Origin: Planctomycetota bacterium
Lineage (GTDB): Bacteria > Planctomycetota > UBA11346
NCBI GenBank assembly: GCA_007693455.1
Contig: REDP01000187.1
Location: forward strand, 1 to 34,561
Reading direction: 5' to 3'
Length of the DNA: 34,561 bases
This document shows, piece after piece, positions 9,179 through 16,151 of the stretch. How positions within the stretch are numbered: position 1 is the first letter of the stretch; every line of letters begins with the position of its first letter. Under the pieces are notes generated by a model. It was not told the origin of the DNA. It saw only the letters and a list, made by a program, of their open reading frames with translations, and made no database searches. Made by a program: the position numbers and the translations under genes.

Positions 9179-10561
9179 ATGCCGTCTATGATGATCCACT
9201 GCTCTCTGAAGCCAGACGACACCGCCGCTGATCAAACTGCTTCCATCCAACAGGCCATTGATCACGTCCACGAACAGGGGGGCGGCATCGTAGCCATTCC
9301 CCCAGGCCGCTGGACTAGCGGCACCGTGTATCTGCGTTCGAAGGTGGAGTTGCATTTAGAGCGTGGGGCCGAGTTGCGGGCAACTGCTGAAGAAGACCTG
9401 TTTCCCGTATTGTGCGCCACGCCATATGGCAACTTACCAGGAGTGATTCGCGCCCTGGTTGTTGCTGATCGGGTGCACGATATAGCGATCACAGGTGCAG
9501 GAGTTTTGCACGGCAATGGCGATAGCGAACTGTGGGGCGATGATGTCCTTAAGGAGGAGAATAACTTTCGCCCAGCATTGCTCTTTATGCGTGATTGCCG
9601 ACAAATATTATTGCGTGATATCCGTCTGCACTACAGCGCATTCTGGACCTGTCATCTCCTGCGCTGCGAAGATGTGCTGATTGACGCCATCGACCTGCGC
9701 ACCCACCATCGGCGAATTAATACCGATGGCATTGATCCCGATGGTTGCCGCAATGTACGTATTCGCGGCTGTACCATTGATTCCACCGATGATGCCATTT
9801 GTCTCAAGAGCACCGAAGGTGATGTATGCGAAGACATCATAGTAAGCGACTGCGTGCTTACCAGCCGCTGCTGTGCCCTCAAGATCGGCACCGAGGGAGT
9901 GGGAACTATTCGACGAGTGCTCATGCATCACTGTCTCATTCGTGGTTCGACCATGGGAGTAGCGCTCTACCAGAAAGATGGTTCTACCTACGAAGATATT
10001 AGCGTCGTTGACTGCACCATGGTCTGTAATGACCATTTTCCGGTGTTTATCGATGTCACCCCGCGTGATTATCGCTCGCCCACCGTGGGTCGTATTCGCC
10101 GTGTGTTATTGGCCGATCTTCGCGTGTTTGGTCCGGGGCGTTGTTATTTGCGTGGTCACCCTGACTCGCCCCTGTCACAGATAACTATGCGCGGACTGCG
10201 TTGGCTGGTATCGGGGCCAGAGGAATGGGCCACCGCTCAGGCCCCAACTGGTGCTCGCCGAGTCAATCTGGATCCTGAGCGGATCGATGATGCCCAGAAA
10301 CCCTACCATCTCTTGATCACCCATGCTCAGGACTGTCGTATTCAGGATGTATTTATCGATGAAGAACGCAGCGAAGGCGTCGGTGACCGTGGAGCGGTAT
10401 GGGCGCGATCCTGTCAGGCAGTGAGCGTTGCGGTGGACCACCGCCTGCGATCTTCGCCGACTGGTCAGTGGTTGGCACAAGTCGACTGCACAGACTCCTC
10501 GTTTAATTTCGTGGAGCGTGAAGCATGCGATCAAAGCCATGCGCTTTCTCACGATACCTGA
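9179..10561 (+). CDS. GH28-like right-handed beta-helix glycosidase without a signal peptide
   Basis: This 460-residue protein starts with the classical beta-helix entry (DDTAADQTASIQQAIDHV, then GGGIVAIPPGRWTSGTVYLRS). GH28 landmarks follow: NTDGIDPDGC at 181-190 and DSTDDAICLKS at 201-211 supply the acidic residues of polygalacturonases. The third motif, normally glycine-histidine-glycine, is replaced by CCALKIGTEGVG with no histidine, and the RIK region is replaced by GVALYQKDG. This places it with the divergent GH28-like group rather than classical endo-polygalacturonases. There is no signal peptide, so the enzyme should act in the cytoplasm, fitting hydrolysis of imported oligogalacturonides or rhamnogalacturonan fragments. 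No clear ribosome site is seen; the ATG at 9188 or 9191 is also possible. It is divergent from the 8899 operon. Confidence 0.85.
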   Translation: MPSMMIHCSLKPDDTAADQTASIQQAIDHVHEQGGGIVAIPPGRWTSGTVYLRSKVELHLERGAELRATAEEDLFPVLCATPYGNLPGVIRALVVADRVHDIAITGAGVLHGNGDSELWGDDVLKEENNFRPALLFMRDCRQILLRDIRLHYSAFWTCHLLRCEDVLIDAIDLRTHHRRINTDGIDPDGCRNVRIRGCTIDSTDDAICLKSTEGDVCEDIIVSDCVLTSRCCALKIGTEGVGTIRRVLMHHCLIRGSTMGVALYQKDGSTYEDISVVDCTMVCNDHFPVFIDVTPRDYRSPTVGRIRRVLLADLRVFGPGRCYLRGHPDSPLSQITMRGLRWLVSGPEEWATAQAPTGARRVNLDPERIDDAQKPYHLLITHAQDCRIQDVFIDEERSEGVGDRGAVWARSCQAVSVAVDHRLRSSPTGQWLAQVDCTDSSFNFVEREACDQSHALSHDT

Positions 10562-10585
10562 CTCAGCGAACGGCCAAGGGACACC

Positions 10586-10609
10586 TTGCGATGACATACG
10601 TCATCGCAA
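10586..10609. terminator. Perfect 10-bp hairpin between convergent genes
   Basis: TTGCGATGAC and GTCATCGCAA flank a four-base ATAC loop. The hairpin lies between the GH28-like gene, ending at 10561 on the plus strand, and the DUF1328 gene, ending at 10626 on the minus strand. Position and symmetry suggest a bidirectional terminator. There is no T-run on either side, so a protein-binding palindrome is the alternative. Confidence 0.45.
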
Positions 10610-10625
10610 ATGTACACAAGCAGCA

Positions 10626-10793
10626 TTACAAGCGGCGACGTCGTCCGTAAAATACGATACTCAGTACCGCCAGGATCAAGCCGATAACGGCGAGAATCTT
10701 AGCGATGTAAGCGGCATCGCCGGCAATACCACCGAAGCCGAATACAGCGGCGATGATGGCAATGATGAAGAAGATGATAGCCCATTGAAACAT
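10626..10793 (-). CDS. DUF1328 (YtjA-type) small membrane protein
   Basis: This is a 55-residue gene. Its sequence starts [20 protein letters not shown], followed by [19 protein letters not shown], a second hydrophobic stretch and a C-terminal RRRRL. This is the typical DUF1328 layout: two transmembrane helices around a short glycine/alanine-rich loop and a basic tail. AAAGGA lies 5 bases before the ATG, a good ribosome site. DUF1328 proteins are often found beside CsbD, DUF883 and holin-like genes in stress loci, and the neighbours here fit that pattern. Molecular function is unknown in the family. It lies 111 bases downstream of the response regulator gene and may be controlled by it. Confidence 0.92.
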   Translation of the reverse strand: MFQWAIIFFIIAIIAAVFGFGGIAGDAAYIAKILAVIGLILAVLSIVFYGRRRRL

Positions 10794-10880
10794 GAGTTTC
10801 CTTTCGTGGAAATCAGGGAGAGGGGGATTCCATCCCGCGTAGTACGTCGGCTAGTTTGGCTGTGACATTGAAGCCAGCTA

Positions 10881-10907
10881 TGGGGTGAAGTACGCATGTG
10901 TACTTTA
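10881..10907. promoter_or_regulatory. Inverted repeat between the response regulator and DUF1328 genes
   Basis: AAGTAC at 10888-10893 and GTACTT at 10900-10905 flank a six-base GCATGT spacer, next to ATGGGGT at 10880-10886. It touches the stop codon of the response regulator and lies about 90 bases upstream of the DUF1328 start. It could end the regulator transcript or be an operator for DUF1328. The ATGGGGT part recurs in other gaps of this island. Confidence 0.35.
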
Positions 10908-11561
10908 GGTAATGGTGGGTTGGTTGCCGCTTTCAATGATTCCCGCGCCAATGGCATAGCGGGTAAGGCCAGCGGTGTCGTGAATATCCAGTTTACTCAT
11001 TACGTGTTCACGATGTTTTTCCACGGTTTTGATGCTAATGTCCAATATCTGGGCGGTTTGTTTATTGGCATGACCTTCGGCGATCAACTGCAGCACTTCG
11101 GCTTCTCTCGGAGTGAGACGGGCAAAACGTGCGGTAATCGGCTGGGAGGGCCGCCGCTTGGGATTCCCGCCAGTGGGCCGCCTTAGGATCTGGTCATCCT
11201 TTAGTTCATGGATACTGCGATAGAGAGTGGTTGCCGAGGTGTGTTTAAGAAGATATCCAGCGGCACCTACTTCGATGGCGCGTTGCACATATTCATCATC
11301 TACATGGGCCGTGAGAATGAGGATCTTAGCGTCGGGGTTTGTTTTGAGGATCTGACGCGTGGCTTCTAGGCCGTTGAGGATGGGCATGGCGATGTCCATA
11401 AGGATCACATCTGGTTGCAATTGCTCGGCCAAGATCACGGCCTGGTGTCCATCTTGAGCTTCGCCGATGACATCTATCGAGGGGTCAAGCTTAAGTAATT
11501 CCAGGAGACCCTGACGCACAATGGTATGGTCGTCAACCAGCAGTAGGGATAATTTTTTCAT
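10905..11561 (-). CDS. NarL/LuxR-family response regulator
   Basis: This protein has 218 residues. Residues 1-120 are a receiver domain with the acidic pair Asp10/Asp11, phospho-acceptor Asp56 (ILMDIAMP), Thr84 (LTAH) and Lys106 (YLLKHT). Residues about 147-210 form the LuxR helix-turn-helix (LTPREAEVLQLIAEGHANKQTA, then KTVEKHREHVMSKL). It would be phosphorylated by the histidine kinase encoded 21 bases upstream and then act as a transcription factor. The pair lies inside a group of stress-type membrane protein genes on both sides, so these are the likely targets. The family call is firm; targets are inferred from position and from recurring palindromes in the nearby gaps. Confidence 0.95.
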   Translation of the reverse strand: MKKLSLLLVDDHTIVRQGLLELLKLDPSIDVIGEAQDGHQAVILAEQLQPDVILMDIAMPILNGLEATRQILKTNPDAKILILTAHVDDEYVQRAIEVGAAGYLLKHTSATTLYRSIHELKDDQILRRPTGGNPKRRPSQPITARFARLTPREAEVLQLIAEGHANKQTAQILDISIKTVEKHREHVMSKLDIHDTAGLTRYAIGAGIIESGNQPTIT

Positions 11562-11582
11562 GGAGATCCAGTGGGAAAATTG

Positions 11583-12749
11583 TCATTCAGTGTTAAGGAG
11601 AGCTGAGTCTATGGTGGTGCTCAGCAGGGCTGTCGTGGGTATGATTGCGATAATCGTGGTGCCCACCTCTGGTTCGGCAATAATTTCAAACGTGCCGTTG
11701 AGCATTTCAATGCGTTCACGCATTCCTAATAAGCCGAGACGCTTACTATTGGGTGTATTGAGGACACGCTGCGATTGAAAAGATCGTCCGTTATCCTGAA
11801 CTACCATGCGGATCGAATTTGCTACCTGGGTAATGCGAATTTCCATGCTGCTGGCACGGGCGTGACGCATAATATTAGCCAGGGCCTCTTGGGCGACACG
11901 ATACAGGGTGGTGCGTTGTTCCATAGTGAGCTGCTCTGCCGCAGCGCAGACGGACACGGTGGCGTGAATTTTGCTACGCTGGGTTCGGGAGTGAATATGT
12001 GCCTGCAGGGCTGGAAGCAGTCCGAGATCGTCAAGGGCGGGAGGGCGTAATTTGCGGGCAAAACGGTGAACAATGCCAACCGATTTATGCACCAGGCGTT
12101 GCGCCTGAGCAATATGTTTATCCACGTCGGCGGAGTTCAGCTGTGCTTTGTGTTTGAGGGCGCTAAGTCGAATATTGATGCCCGCGAGAATTTGCCCGAT
12201 GACATCGTGCAGTTCACGACTGATATGGCGACGTTCATCCTCTTGCGCAGTGATCAGTTGGCGTGAGAGGCGGCGCATTTGTTCTTGCAGTTGTTCGGCT
12301 TCAATGCGGACTTCGCGGCCCTGTTGTTCACTGCGCGTCAGCGAAGACTCGGCTTCTTTGAGTATTTCAACCCGCTTACTCAAGGCGACATTGTCACTGG
12401 TTAAGTCGATGGTGCGTCGACTCAGGGTGCTGAGCAAGGCGTGGAGTTGGGCGCTGAATCCAGCAGGTACTGATCCGCTATTGGGGGCCTCAAGTACCGA
12501 AGAGAATAAACTGCCAGCATCGCTGGTCATGGTGCGGCGCTGTTGGCTGCTGGAATGTGATGGTATTTCTTTTTGTAAAATCGTTTCATGCATAATCGCG
12601 AGATCCAATGACGACATTCCAGCAGCCATTATTTGTTCGGAGAGGCGCTGGGTTGCCTTGACGGTGGTGACGCTATTGGGAACCAAGCTGCGGCGAAGGA
12701 GTTGGCGATAGCGTCGTGTAATTTTGCTCGTGCTGCTGGTGCGTTTCAT
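11583..12749 (-). CDS. Cytoplasmic NarX-type (HisKA_3) sensor histidine kinase
   Basis: This 388-residue protein has no membrane segment. Residues about 15-60 (LRRSLVP to GMSSLDLAIMHETIL) resemble the N-terminal partner-binding domain of RsbU-type phosphatases; this match is tentative. Residues 120-165 are a coiled coil. The HisKA_3 box RRHISRELHDVIGQ carries His181. The ATPase domain shows the N box (EALANIMRHA, Asn293), the DNG motif at 319-321 and GLLGMRERIEMLNG at 339-352. It should autophosphorylate His181 and pass the phosphate to the response regulator encoded just downstream. The lack of a sensor in the membrane suggests it reads a cytoplasmic signal or a partner protein through its N-terminus. 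Confidence 0.93.
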   Translation of the reverse strand: MKRTSSTSKITRRYRQLLRRSLVPNSVTTVKATQRLSEQIMAAGMSSLDLAIMHETILQKEIPSHSSSQQRRTMTSDAGSLFSSVLEAPNSGSVPAGFSAQLHALLSTLSRRTIDLTSDNVALSKRVEILKEAESSLTRSEQQGREVRIEAEQLQEQMRRLSRQLITAQEDERRHISRELHDVIGQILAGINIRLSALKHKAQLNSADVDKHIAQAQRLVHKSVGIVHRFARKLRPPALDDLGLLPALQAHIHSRTQRSKIHATVSVCAAAEQLTMEQRTTLYRVAQEALANIMRHARASSMEIRITQVANSIRMVVQDNGRSFQSQRVLNTPNSKRLGLLGMRERIEMLNGTFEIIAEPEVGTTIIAIIPTTALLSTTIDSALLNTE

Positions 12750-13127
12750 GATTCATGGTGCTCCATCAAGAGTAGTGCGCTCATTCGTCATAAAACGGTG
12801 GCCGCATTACCAGCCGCGTCCATTGGTTGGTGGCTGTGTTGTAAAAGTCTGTATGTATACTAGTAATCGGCAGGTGAGAGTCGCATAGAAAATTTAGTCG
12901 CCTTTTTGATCGTATTTGATTGGGCTTGATGCAGGAATTGCATATTGCGGTGTCTATTGTGAAAGAGGTTGATGAGTGGTGTATTTTGGCCTTTTTTTTC
13001 AAATGTACCCCATTGCCGTCAATACTGCAGTGGGGTAAAGCCCCCATCGTAGTACAAATGCGGAATCCTAGGATGCAGCCCTGCCCTGGGGACACTCCTT
13101 GGGGATCACGATAACCAGGAGCCTACC
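12750..13127. other. Divergent intergenic region with candidate operators
   Basis: This 378-base gap lies between the histidine kinase (minus) and the DUF883 gene (plus). No credible gene is seen. Near the DUF883 side it holds TGGGG...CCCCA (13031-13046, six-base spacer) and the perfect palindrome ATCCTAGGAT (13065-13074). An AGGAG ribosome site precedes the ATG at 13128. A divergent promoter region is expected here, but no consensus promoter can be named with confidence. Confidence 0.5.
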
Positions 13128-13442
13128 ATGACTACTCACACTACCAACCACAATGAATCACTCGCCGCTAACGCCCGTGCTTTACTGGACGCCACGGCGG
13201 ATGCTGTTGGTGATGGCCTTGCCGAAACACGTCAACGACTATCAGACACCTTGGATGCAGCCTTAGACGGTGGCGGCGATTTCTACGGACGAGTAAAGGA
13301 GCATGTTGTTGATGGTGCCAAATCCGTTGATGAGGCGGTGCATGTTCATCCCTACGTATCGGTTGCCATTAGTGCGGGAATCGGCGCCTTGGCTGGGCTG
13401 ATCTTATCGCGCAGCATTTTCCGCTGTGCCAAGCATAGCTGA
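13128..13442 (+). CDS. ElaB/YqjD/YgaM-family (DUF883) membrane-anchored protein
   Basis: This protein has 104 residues. The N-terminal two thirds are an amphipathic helix rich in alanine, aspartate and repeats of the LLDATADAVGDGLAE type. The C-terminus has the family signature HVHPYVSVAISAGIGALAGLILSRS, a single transmembrane helix with a glycine-zipper pattern. YqjD and ElaB of Escherichia coli are inner-membrane proteins of stationary phase that bind ribosomes through the N-terminus; the same role here is an inference. AGGAG lies 8 bases before the start. It begins a three-gene operon with the YqjE-like and YqjK-like genes, the same order as the yqjDEK locus. Confidence 0.92.
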   Translation: MTTHTTNHNESLAANARALLDATADAVGDGLAETRQRLSDTLDAALDGGGDFYGRVKEHVVDGAKSVDEAVHVHPYVSVAISAGIGALAGLILSRSIFRCAKHS

Positions 13443-13449
13443 GGTTGAT

Positions 13450-13839
13450 ATGGAGCCATCAGGTGGAGCATCGCCAGGTCTCGCGGGAATTGCCCGTCGC
13501 ATGATAAGACACATGCGCATAACAGGTCAAAACCGACTGGAACTGTTCAGTGTCGAAATTGAGGAGGGGCGTGATGAGGTGGTCTATCTGATTGGCCTCT
13601 GGGTGGGACTTATGGGGCTCGCTTTATTGGCCATGATGGCCTTAAGCGCTAGCCTCATTATTGCCTTATGGCCACTGGGCCCAGTGCTTATACTGGCAGT
13701 GCTCGGTCTATTGTATGCTTGCTTGGCAGTACTGACTGGAGTTGTATTGCGTACCCGCTGGCGGGCTTGGAAACTGTTCGAGGGTTCACTGGAGCAATTG
13801 CGTCGTGACCACGCGGCCATAAGTGGGAGTGCTGTATGA
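13450..13839 (+). CDS. YqjE-like / phage-holin-superfamily inner-membrane protein
   Basis: The frame also opens at a GTG at 13426, overlapping DUF883. The ATG at 13450 has a close GAGG ribosome site (13441-13444) and is preferred, giving 129 residues. A basic amphipathic N-terminus (IARRMIRHMRITGQNRLELFSVEIEE) is followed by two transmembrane helices (about 44-72 and 75-97) and a helical tail with WRAWKLFEGSLEQLRRD. This is the standard YqjE/holin family III layout, always seen beside DUF883 genes. The start is 7 bases after the DUF883 stop and the stop overlaps the next start as ATGA. The role is probably envelope-related and linked to DUF883; the biochemical function is unknown. Confidence 0.9.
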   Translation: MEPSGGASPGLAGIARRMIRHMRITGQNRLELFSVEIEEGRDEVVYLIGLWVGLMGLALLAMMALSASLIIALWPLGPVLILAVLGLLYACLAVLTGVVLRTRWRAWKLFEGSLEQLRRDHAAISGSAV

Positions 13840-14132
13840 TGAGTGATCTCCAGTGGCGTAAGCGCCTGTTAATTGCAGAGAGTGATCTCAATCGTGCCTA
13901 TCTTACATCTGAAGTGTATCGCTGTCATCGCGCCTTTGCTGCTGTTGGCACGCGCAGTAAAACAATTATTTCCCTGACCAAGCTTGGCGTGGAATTGGCG
14001 TTGGCTGCATCATTCTCAGCCAAGTCATCACAGGGCCCGCAATCATCGCGCATATCCGCCAAGCGAATTTTTGGCGAGAGTGTTGTGGTGCTGCTATCGT
14101 GGTGTTTGTCTCCGCGGTCCCACCAAGAGTAG
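13836..14132 (+). CDS. YqjK-like small protein, third gene of the DUF883 operon
   Basis: This 98-residue protein starts MMSDLQWRKRLLIAESDLNRAYL, which resembles the start of YqjK-like proteins encoded after YqjE. The rest is moderately hydrophobic (ISLTKLGVELALAASFSAKSS, then GESVVVLLSWCLS) without a clear transmembrane helix. The start overlaps the YqjE stop as ATGA and is preceded by GGGAG, so it is translationally coupled. The function is unknown in the family. The C-terminal 30 residues look less regular than the front, so a changed or shifted 3' end is possible. Family call is moderate, gene call good. Confidence 0.78.
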   Translation: MMSDLQWRKRLLIAESDLNRAYLTSEVYRCHRAFAAVGTRSKTIISLTKLGVELALAASFSAKSSQGPQSSRISAKRIFGESVVVLLSWCLSPRSHQE

Positions 14133-14141
14133 CCCTGTGTT

Positions 14142-14156
14142 AGGGGAATACCCCAT
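14142..14156. promoter_or_regulatory. Palindrome of G4-AATA-C4 type
   Basis: GGGG (14143-14146), AATA, then CCCC (14151-14154) form a compact inverted repeat, extended by ATAGCA on the right. It lies between the YqjK-like stop (14132) and the general-stress-like start (14248). Its reverse complement shares GCTATGGGGT with the repeat near 10880. It is either an operator or a weak terminator. Confidence 0.35.
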
Positions 14157-14247
14157 AGCAGCCGCAGTATTGGACCCCTATGTTTTCTTTGCAGGTAAGT
14201 TGCCTGTACGGTCATCAGTCTCACTCAACGAATAATCTGGAATACCC

Positions 14248-14886
14248 ATGAACACCACAATATTCTGCATCGCTTCAACGGAACACCAGGCACAGGACAT
14301 TACCAAATCTTTGCGTACATCGGGTTTTTTGGGGAAAGATATCTCCTTGCTGTTTCCGGATCGTTTGGGGATTGAGGACTTTATTTCCACACCACACCCT
14401 CAGGATCAAGATGTTGCGCTTACGGGAGTTGCCGCGGGTGGCCTCATTGGTGGTACCCTCGGCTGGACGATTGCGGTTGGTGCGCTCGCTATTCCTGGAG
14501 TTGGGCCGTTTATTGCCGCAGGCCCTATTATGGCACTGCTCGCGGGGGCTGCAGTGGGAGCTACAGCAGGTGGTATTGCTGGCGCGCTGACGGGCATGGG
14601 GATGCTTGCCAGTGAAGCCAAGCGCTATGCGGACAAAGTTGAAGACGGTCATATTTTATTGGCTGTCGAAGCCAGGAATGTACCTGAAGTCGATACCGCA
14701 AAGCAGCTATTTCATCTCGGCCAAGCACAGGATATTGCATCCAATAGAGGGGTAGAGTCTGAGGAGCCCCGTCGTCAAACAAAGTGGGAACGATATGATG
14801 AGCAGGGGCGCAGCATCACCATGATAGGCGCATCGATGACGGGAATGGGCGCCAACTCACCACGAAACGCTGGTAAACACTTTTAA
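14248..14886 (+). CDS. General-stress-type protein with glycine-zipper membrane segment (DUF3341/GSP17M-like)
   Basis: This protein has 212 residues. Residues 1-50 form a ferredoxin-like half (IFCIASTEHQAQDITKSLRTSGF, then DISLLFPD). Residues about 58-125 are a long glycine/alanine-rich segment (GVAAGGLIGGTLGW, PGVGPFIAAGPIMALLAGAAVG), predicted as two packed membrane helices. Residues 128-165 repeat the ferredoxin-like pattern (EAKRYADKVEDGHILLAVEA). The C-terminal 50 residues are polar and look disordered. This architecture is common in bacterial 'general stress protein' families near CsbD and DUF883 genes; no enzyme activity is known. The upstream gap carries a G4/C4 palindrome. No strong ribosome site is seen (GGAA about 9 bases upstream). 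Confidence 0.85.
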   Translation: MNTTIFCIASTEHQAQDITKSLRTSGFLGKDISLLFPDRLGIEDFISTPHPQDQDVALTGVAAGGLIGGTLGWTIAVGALAIPGVGPFIAAGPIMALLAGAAVGATAGGIAGALTGMGMLASEAKRYADKVEDGHILLAVEARNVPEVDTAKQLFHLGQAQDIASNRGVESEEPRRQTKWERYDEQGRSITMIGASMTGMGANSPRNAGKHF

Positions 14887-14895
14887 ATCTCAAGG

Positions 14896-14973
14896 TTGAT
14901 TGCAGGCATGGGCGCAGTGCTTTTATCACTTTGCAATCAAGGATGCCTAGTTCCCCATACCTCTGACATGGGG
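14896..14973. promoter_or_regulatory. Two inverted repeats between the stress protein and lipoprotein genes
   Basis: TTGATTGCA (14896-14904) pairs with TGCAATCAA (14932-14940) over a 27-base loop, just after the stress gene stop. CCCCAT (14953-14958) pairs with ATGGGG (14968-14973) over nine bases. The first could be part of a terminator. The second matches the G4/C4 theme of this island and may be a regulator site for the lipoprotein gene at 15071. Confidence 0.35.
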
Positions 14974-15070
14974 ATATTATTGCCAACGATTCTCGTGGCA
15001 TTTCCGATTCATAAATCAATCTCCATTGGTCGTTCAATGGTTCCTCCGTAAAAGAAAGGCACAATCTGCC

Positions 15071-15733
15071 ATGAAATATCACATCCTTTTCACAGTGGCT
15101 TTAGCTGCGTCTGTTATCATCTTCACCGGCTGCAATCGTAGTCGAATCTCTGAATACCCAGATCAATCGGCTGACACGGTCCGACGTGTCGACGACATTC
15201 GTCATAATGCTCGCGATCAACACCACATGGTCGATCTTGAGTCTGTGCGAACTGCGAACAGGCTGAATTTTCGCGAGCAACAAATTCGCAATACCCATGC
15301 GGCGCTGCGGCAACAGCATGTAAATGAAGCGAATGCAGAGGCTACCGAGAGCGATGCCTGAGTTCGTGAAATTTTGATTCAGTCGAAACATGACAAGGAT
15401 GTAATTGATGCCGAAGCAGTCGTTATGCTAAGGACCAGCTCTGGTGATAAGGCATCAGCAATACGTTCAGAGGCAACCCGTCAAAAGTCGGAGGTCGATA
15501 GTGTGGCTACGGCTCAGATTGCGCCGATTGCCAATGAGACAGCCCGCACGATGGCCGTACATATCCAGCGCGGTATCGAGATTGATCGGGATGAATCCCG
15601 TCAACTCAGCGCCCTGGAGCGTGAGCGCTCACAGGCCAATAACCAGGCCCGCGAGAAGAAGCTAGAAATTGACCAATGGCAGACGGATGAGTTAGCTAAG
15701 GTTGAACGAGATTCGAGCACAAGGGCTCAATAG
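15071..15733 (+). pseudogene. Coiled-coil lipoprotein gene interrupted by one in-frame TGA
   Basis: The ATG at 15071 opens a lipoprotein signal peptide (MKYHILFTVALAASVIIF, lipobox FTGC, Cys22). The mature part is charged and helical. The frame stops at TGA 15359-15361 after 96 residues. The same frame continues without interruption to 15733, with highly similar helical, Q/E/R-rich composition (RDESRQLSALERERSQANNQ). No ATG or ribosome site is seen for a second gene; only a TTG at 15374. The simplest reading is one lipoprotein of about 220 residues broken by a nonsense mutation. Alternatives are a shorter functional lipoprotein, readthrough, or a sequencing error. Proteins of this kind occur near DUF883 operons. 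An AAAGG lies about 10 bases before the start. Confidence 0.65.
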
Positions 15734-15824
15734 GTAGTGGGCTTTTACATCGGGGGGTCTTTGTGTCTACGGGGCCATCGAACACGTTCGATTATATGTC
15801 CCCTTCGCCAGTCGACCCCCCGGG

Positions 15825-15854
15825 CCCCCCGCGAGCATCGGGGGGTCTTTGTGT
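15825..15854 (+). terminator. Terminator-like hairpin at repeat junction 1/2
   Basis: CCCCCCG (15825-15831), loop CGAGCAT and CGGGGGG (15839-15845) are followed by TCTTTGTGT. The stem is strong with a modest T-rich tail. It is placed to end transcription from the stress island before the importer operon. Confidence 0.55.
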
Positions 15855-15912
15855 CTACGGGGCCATCGAACACGTTCGATTATATGTCCCCTTCGCCAGT
15901 CGACCCCCCGGG

Positions 15913-15942
15913 CCCCCCGCGAGCATCGGGGGGTCTTTGTGT
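15913..15942 (+). terminator. Terminator-like hairpin at repeat junction 2/3
   Basis: Exact copy of the hairpin 88 bases upstream: C6G / CG6 arms (15913-15919 and 15927-15933) around a seven-base loop, followed by TCTTTGTGT. Confidence 0.5.
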
Positions 15943-16000
15943 CTACGGGGCCATCGAACACGTTCGATTATATGTCCCCTTCGCCAGTCGACCCCCCGGG

Positions 16001-16034
16001 CCCCCCGCGAGCATCGGAGGGTCTTTGTGTTTTT
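16001..16034 (+). terminator. Terminator-like hairpin at repeat junction 3/4 with better T-tract
   Basis: CCCCCCG (16001-16007) faces CGGAGGG (16015-16021), with one C-A mismatch. The tail TCTTTGTGTTTTT is more T-rich than in the upstream copies, so this one best resembles an intrinsic terminator. It may be the ancestral copy from which the repeats were duplicated (inference). Confidence 0.55.
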
Positions 16035-16046
16035 GGGGATTGGTGT

Positions 16047-16076
16047 CATAGTTGCCGTAGCGTAATGAAAACTATG
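16047..16076. promoter_or_regulatory. Inverted repeat upstream of the importer operon
   Basis: CATAGTT (16047-16053) and AACTATG (16070-16076) form a perfect 7-bp inverted repeat with a 16-base spacer, about 75 bases before the binding-protein start. This is a possible operator for a sugar-responsive regulator. No regulator family can be assigned. Confidence 0.3.
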
Positions 16077-16151
16077 TAGGTACATCACACATTGCACGAG
16101 TGGTCACACTGAGGTCGCTGGGACAAAGACGGGAATCCTAATACTTATTAA

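Larger units (their letters stand above)
15748..16034. repeat. 88-bp tandem repeat, three exact copies plus a partial fourth
   Basis: Units start at 15748, 15836 and 15924 and are identical over all 88 bases. A fourth begins at 16012, differs by G to A at 16018, and fades after about 19 bases. Each unit contains GGGG, a 7-bp palindrome ATCGAAC-AC-GTTCGAT (15777-15792 in unit 1), CCCC, and a C-rich end. The C-rich end of one unit pairs with the G-rich start of the next. Because 88 is not a multiple of three, open frames run through in several phases on both strands; these are not genes. It fills most of the 418-base gap (15734-16151) between the lipoprotein and the importer operon. Confidence 0.95.

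Noticed and set aside
15359-15361. TGA as selenocysteine or as a recoded sense codon
   Set aside because: No selenocysteine element or selenoprotein family fits, and many clear genes here end in TGA.
15748-16034. CRISPR array
   Set aside because: The units are directly tandem with no unique spacers and there are no cas genes.
15737-16097. Several overlapping open frames on both strands through the 88-bp repeat
   Set aside because: They encode the same proline/glycine-rich peptide in rotating frames because the unit length is not a multiple of three. No ribosome sites or homology are visible; they are by-products of the repeat.
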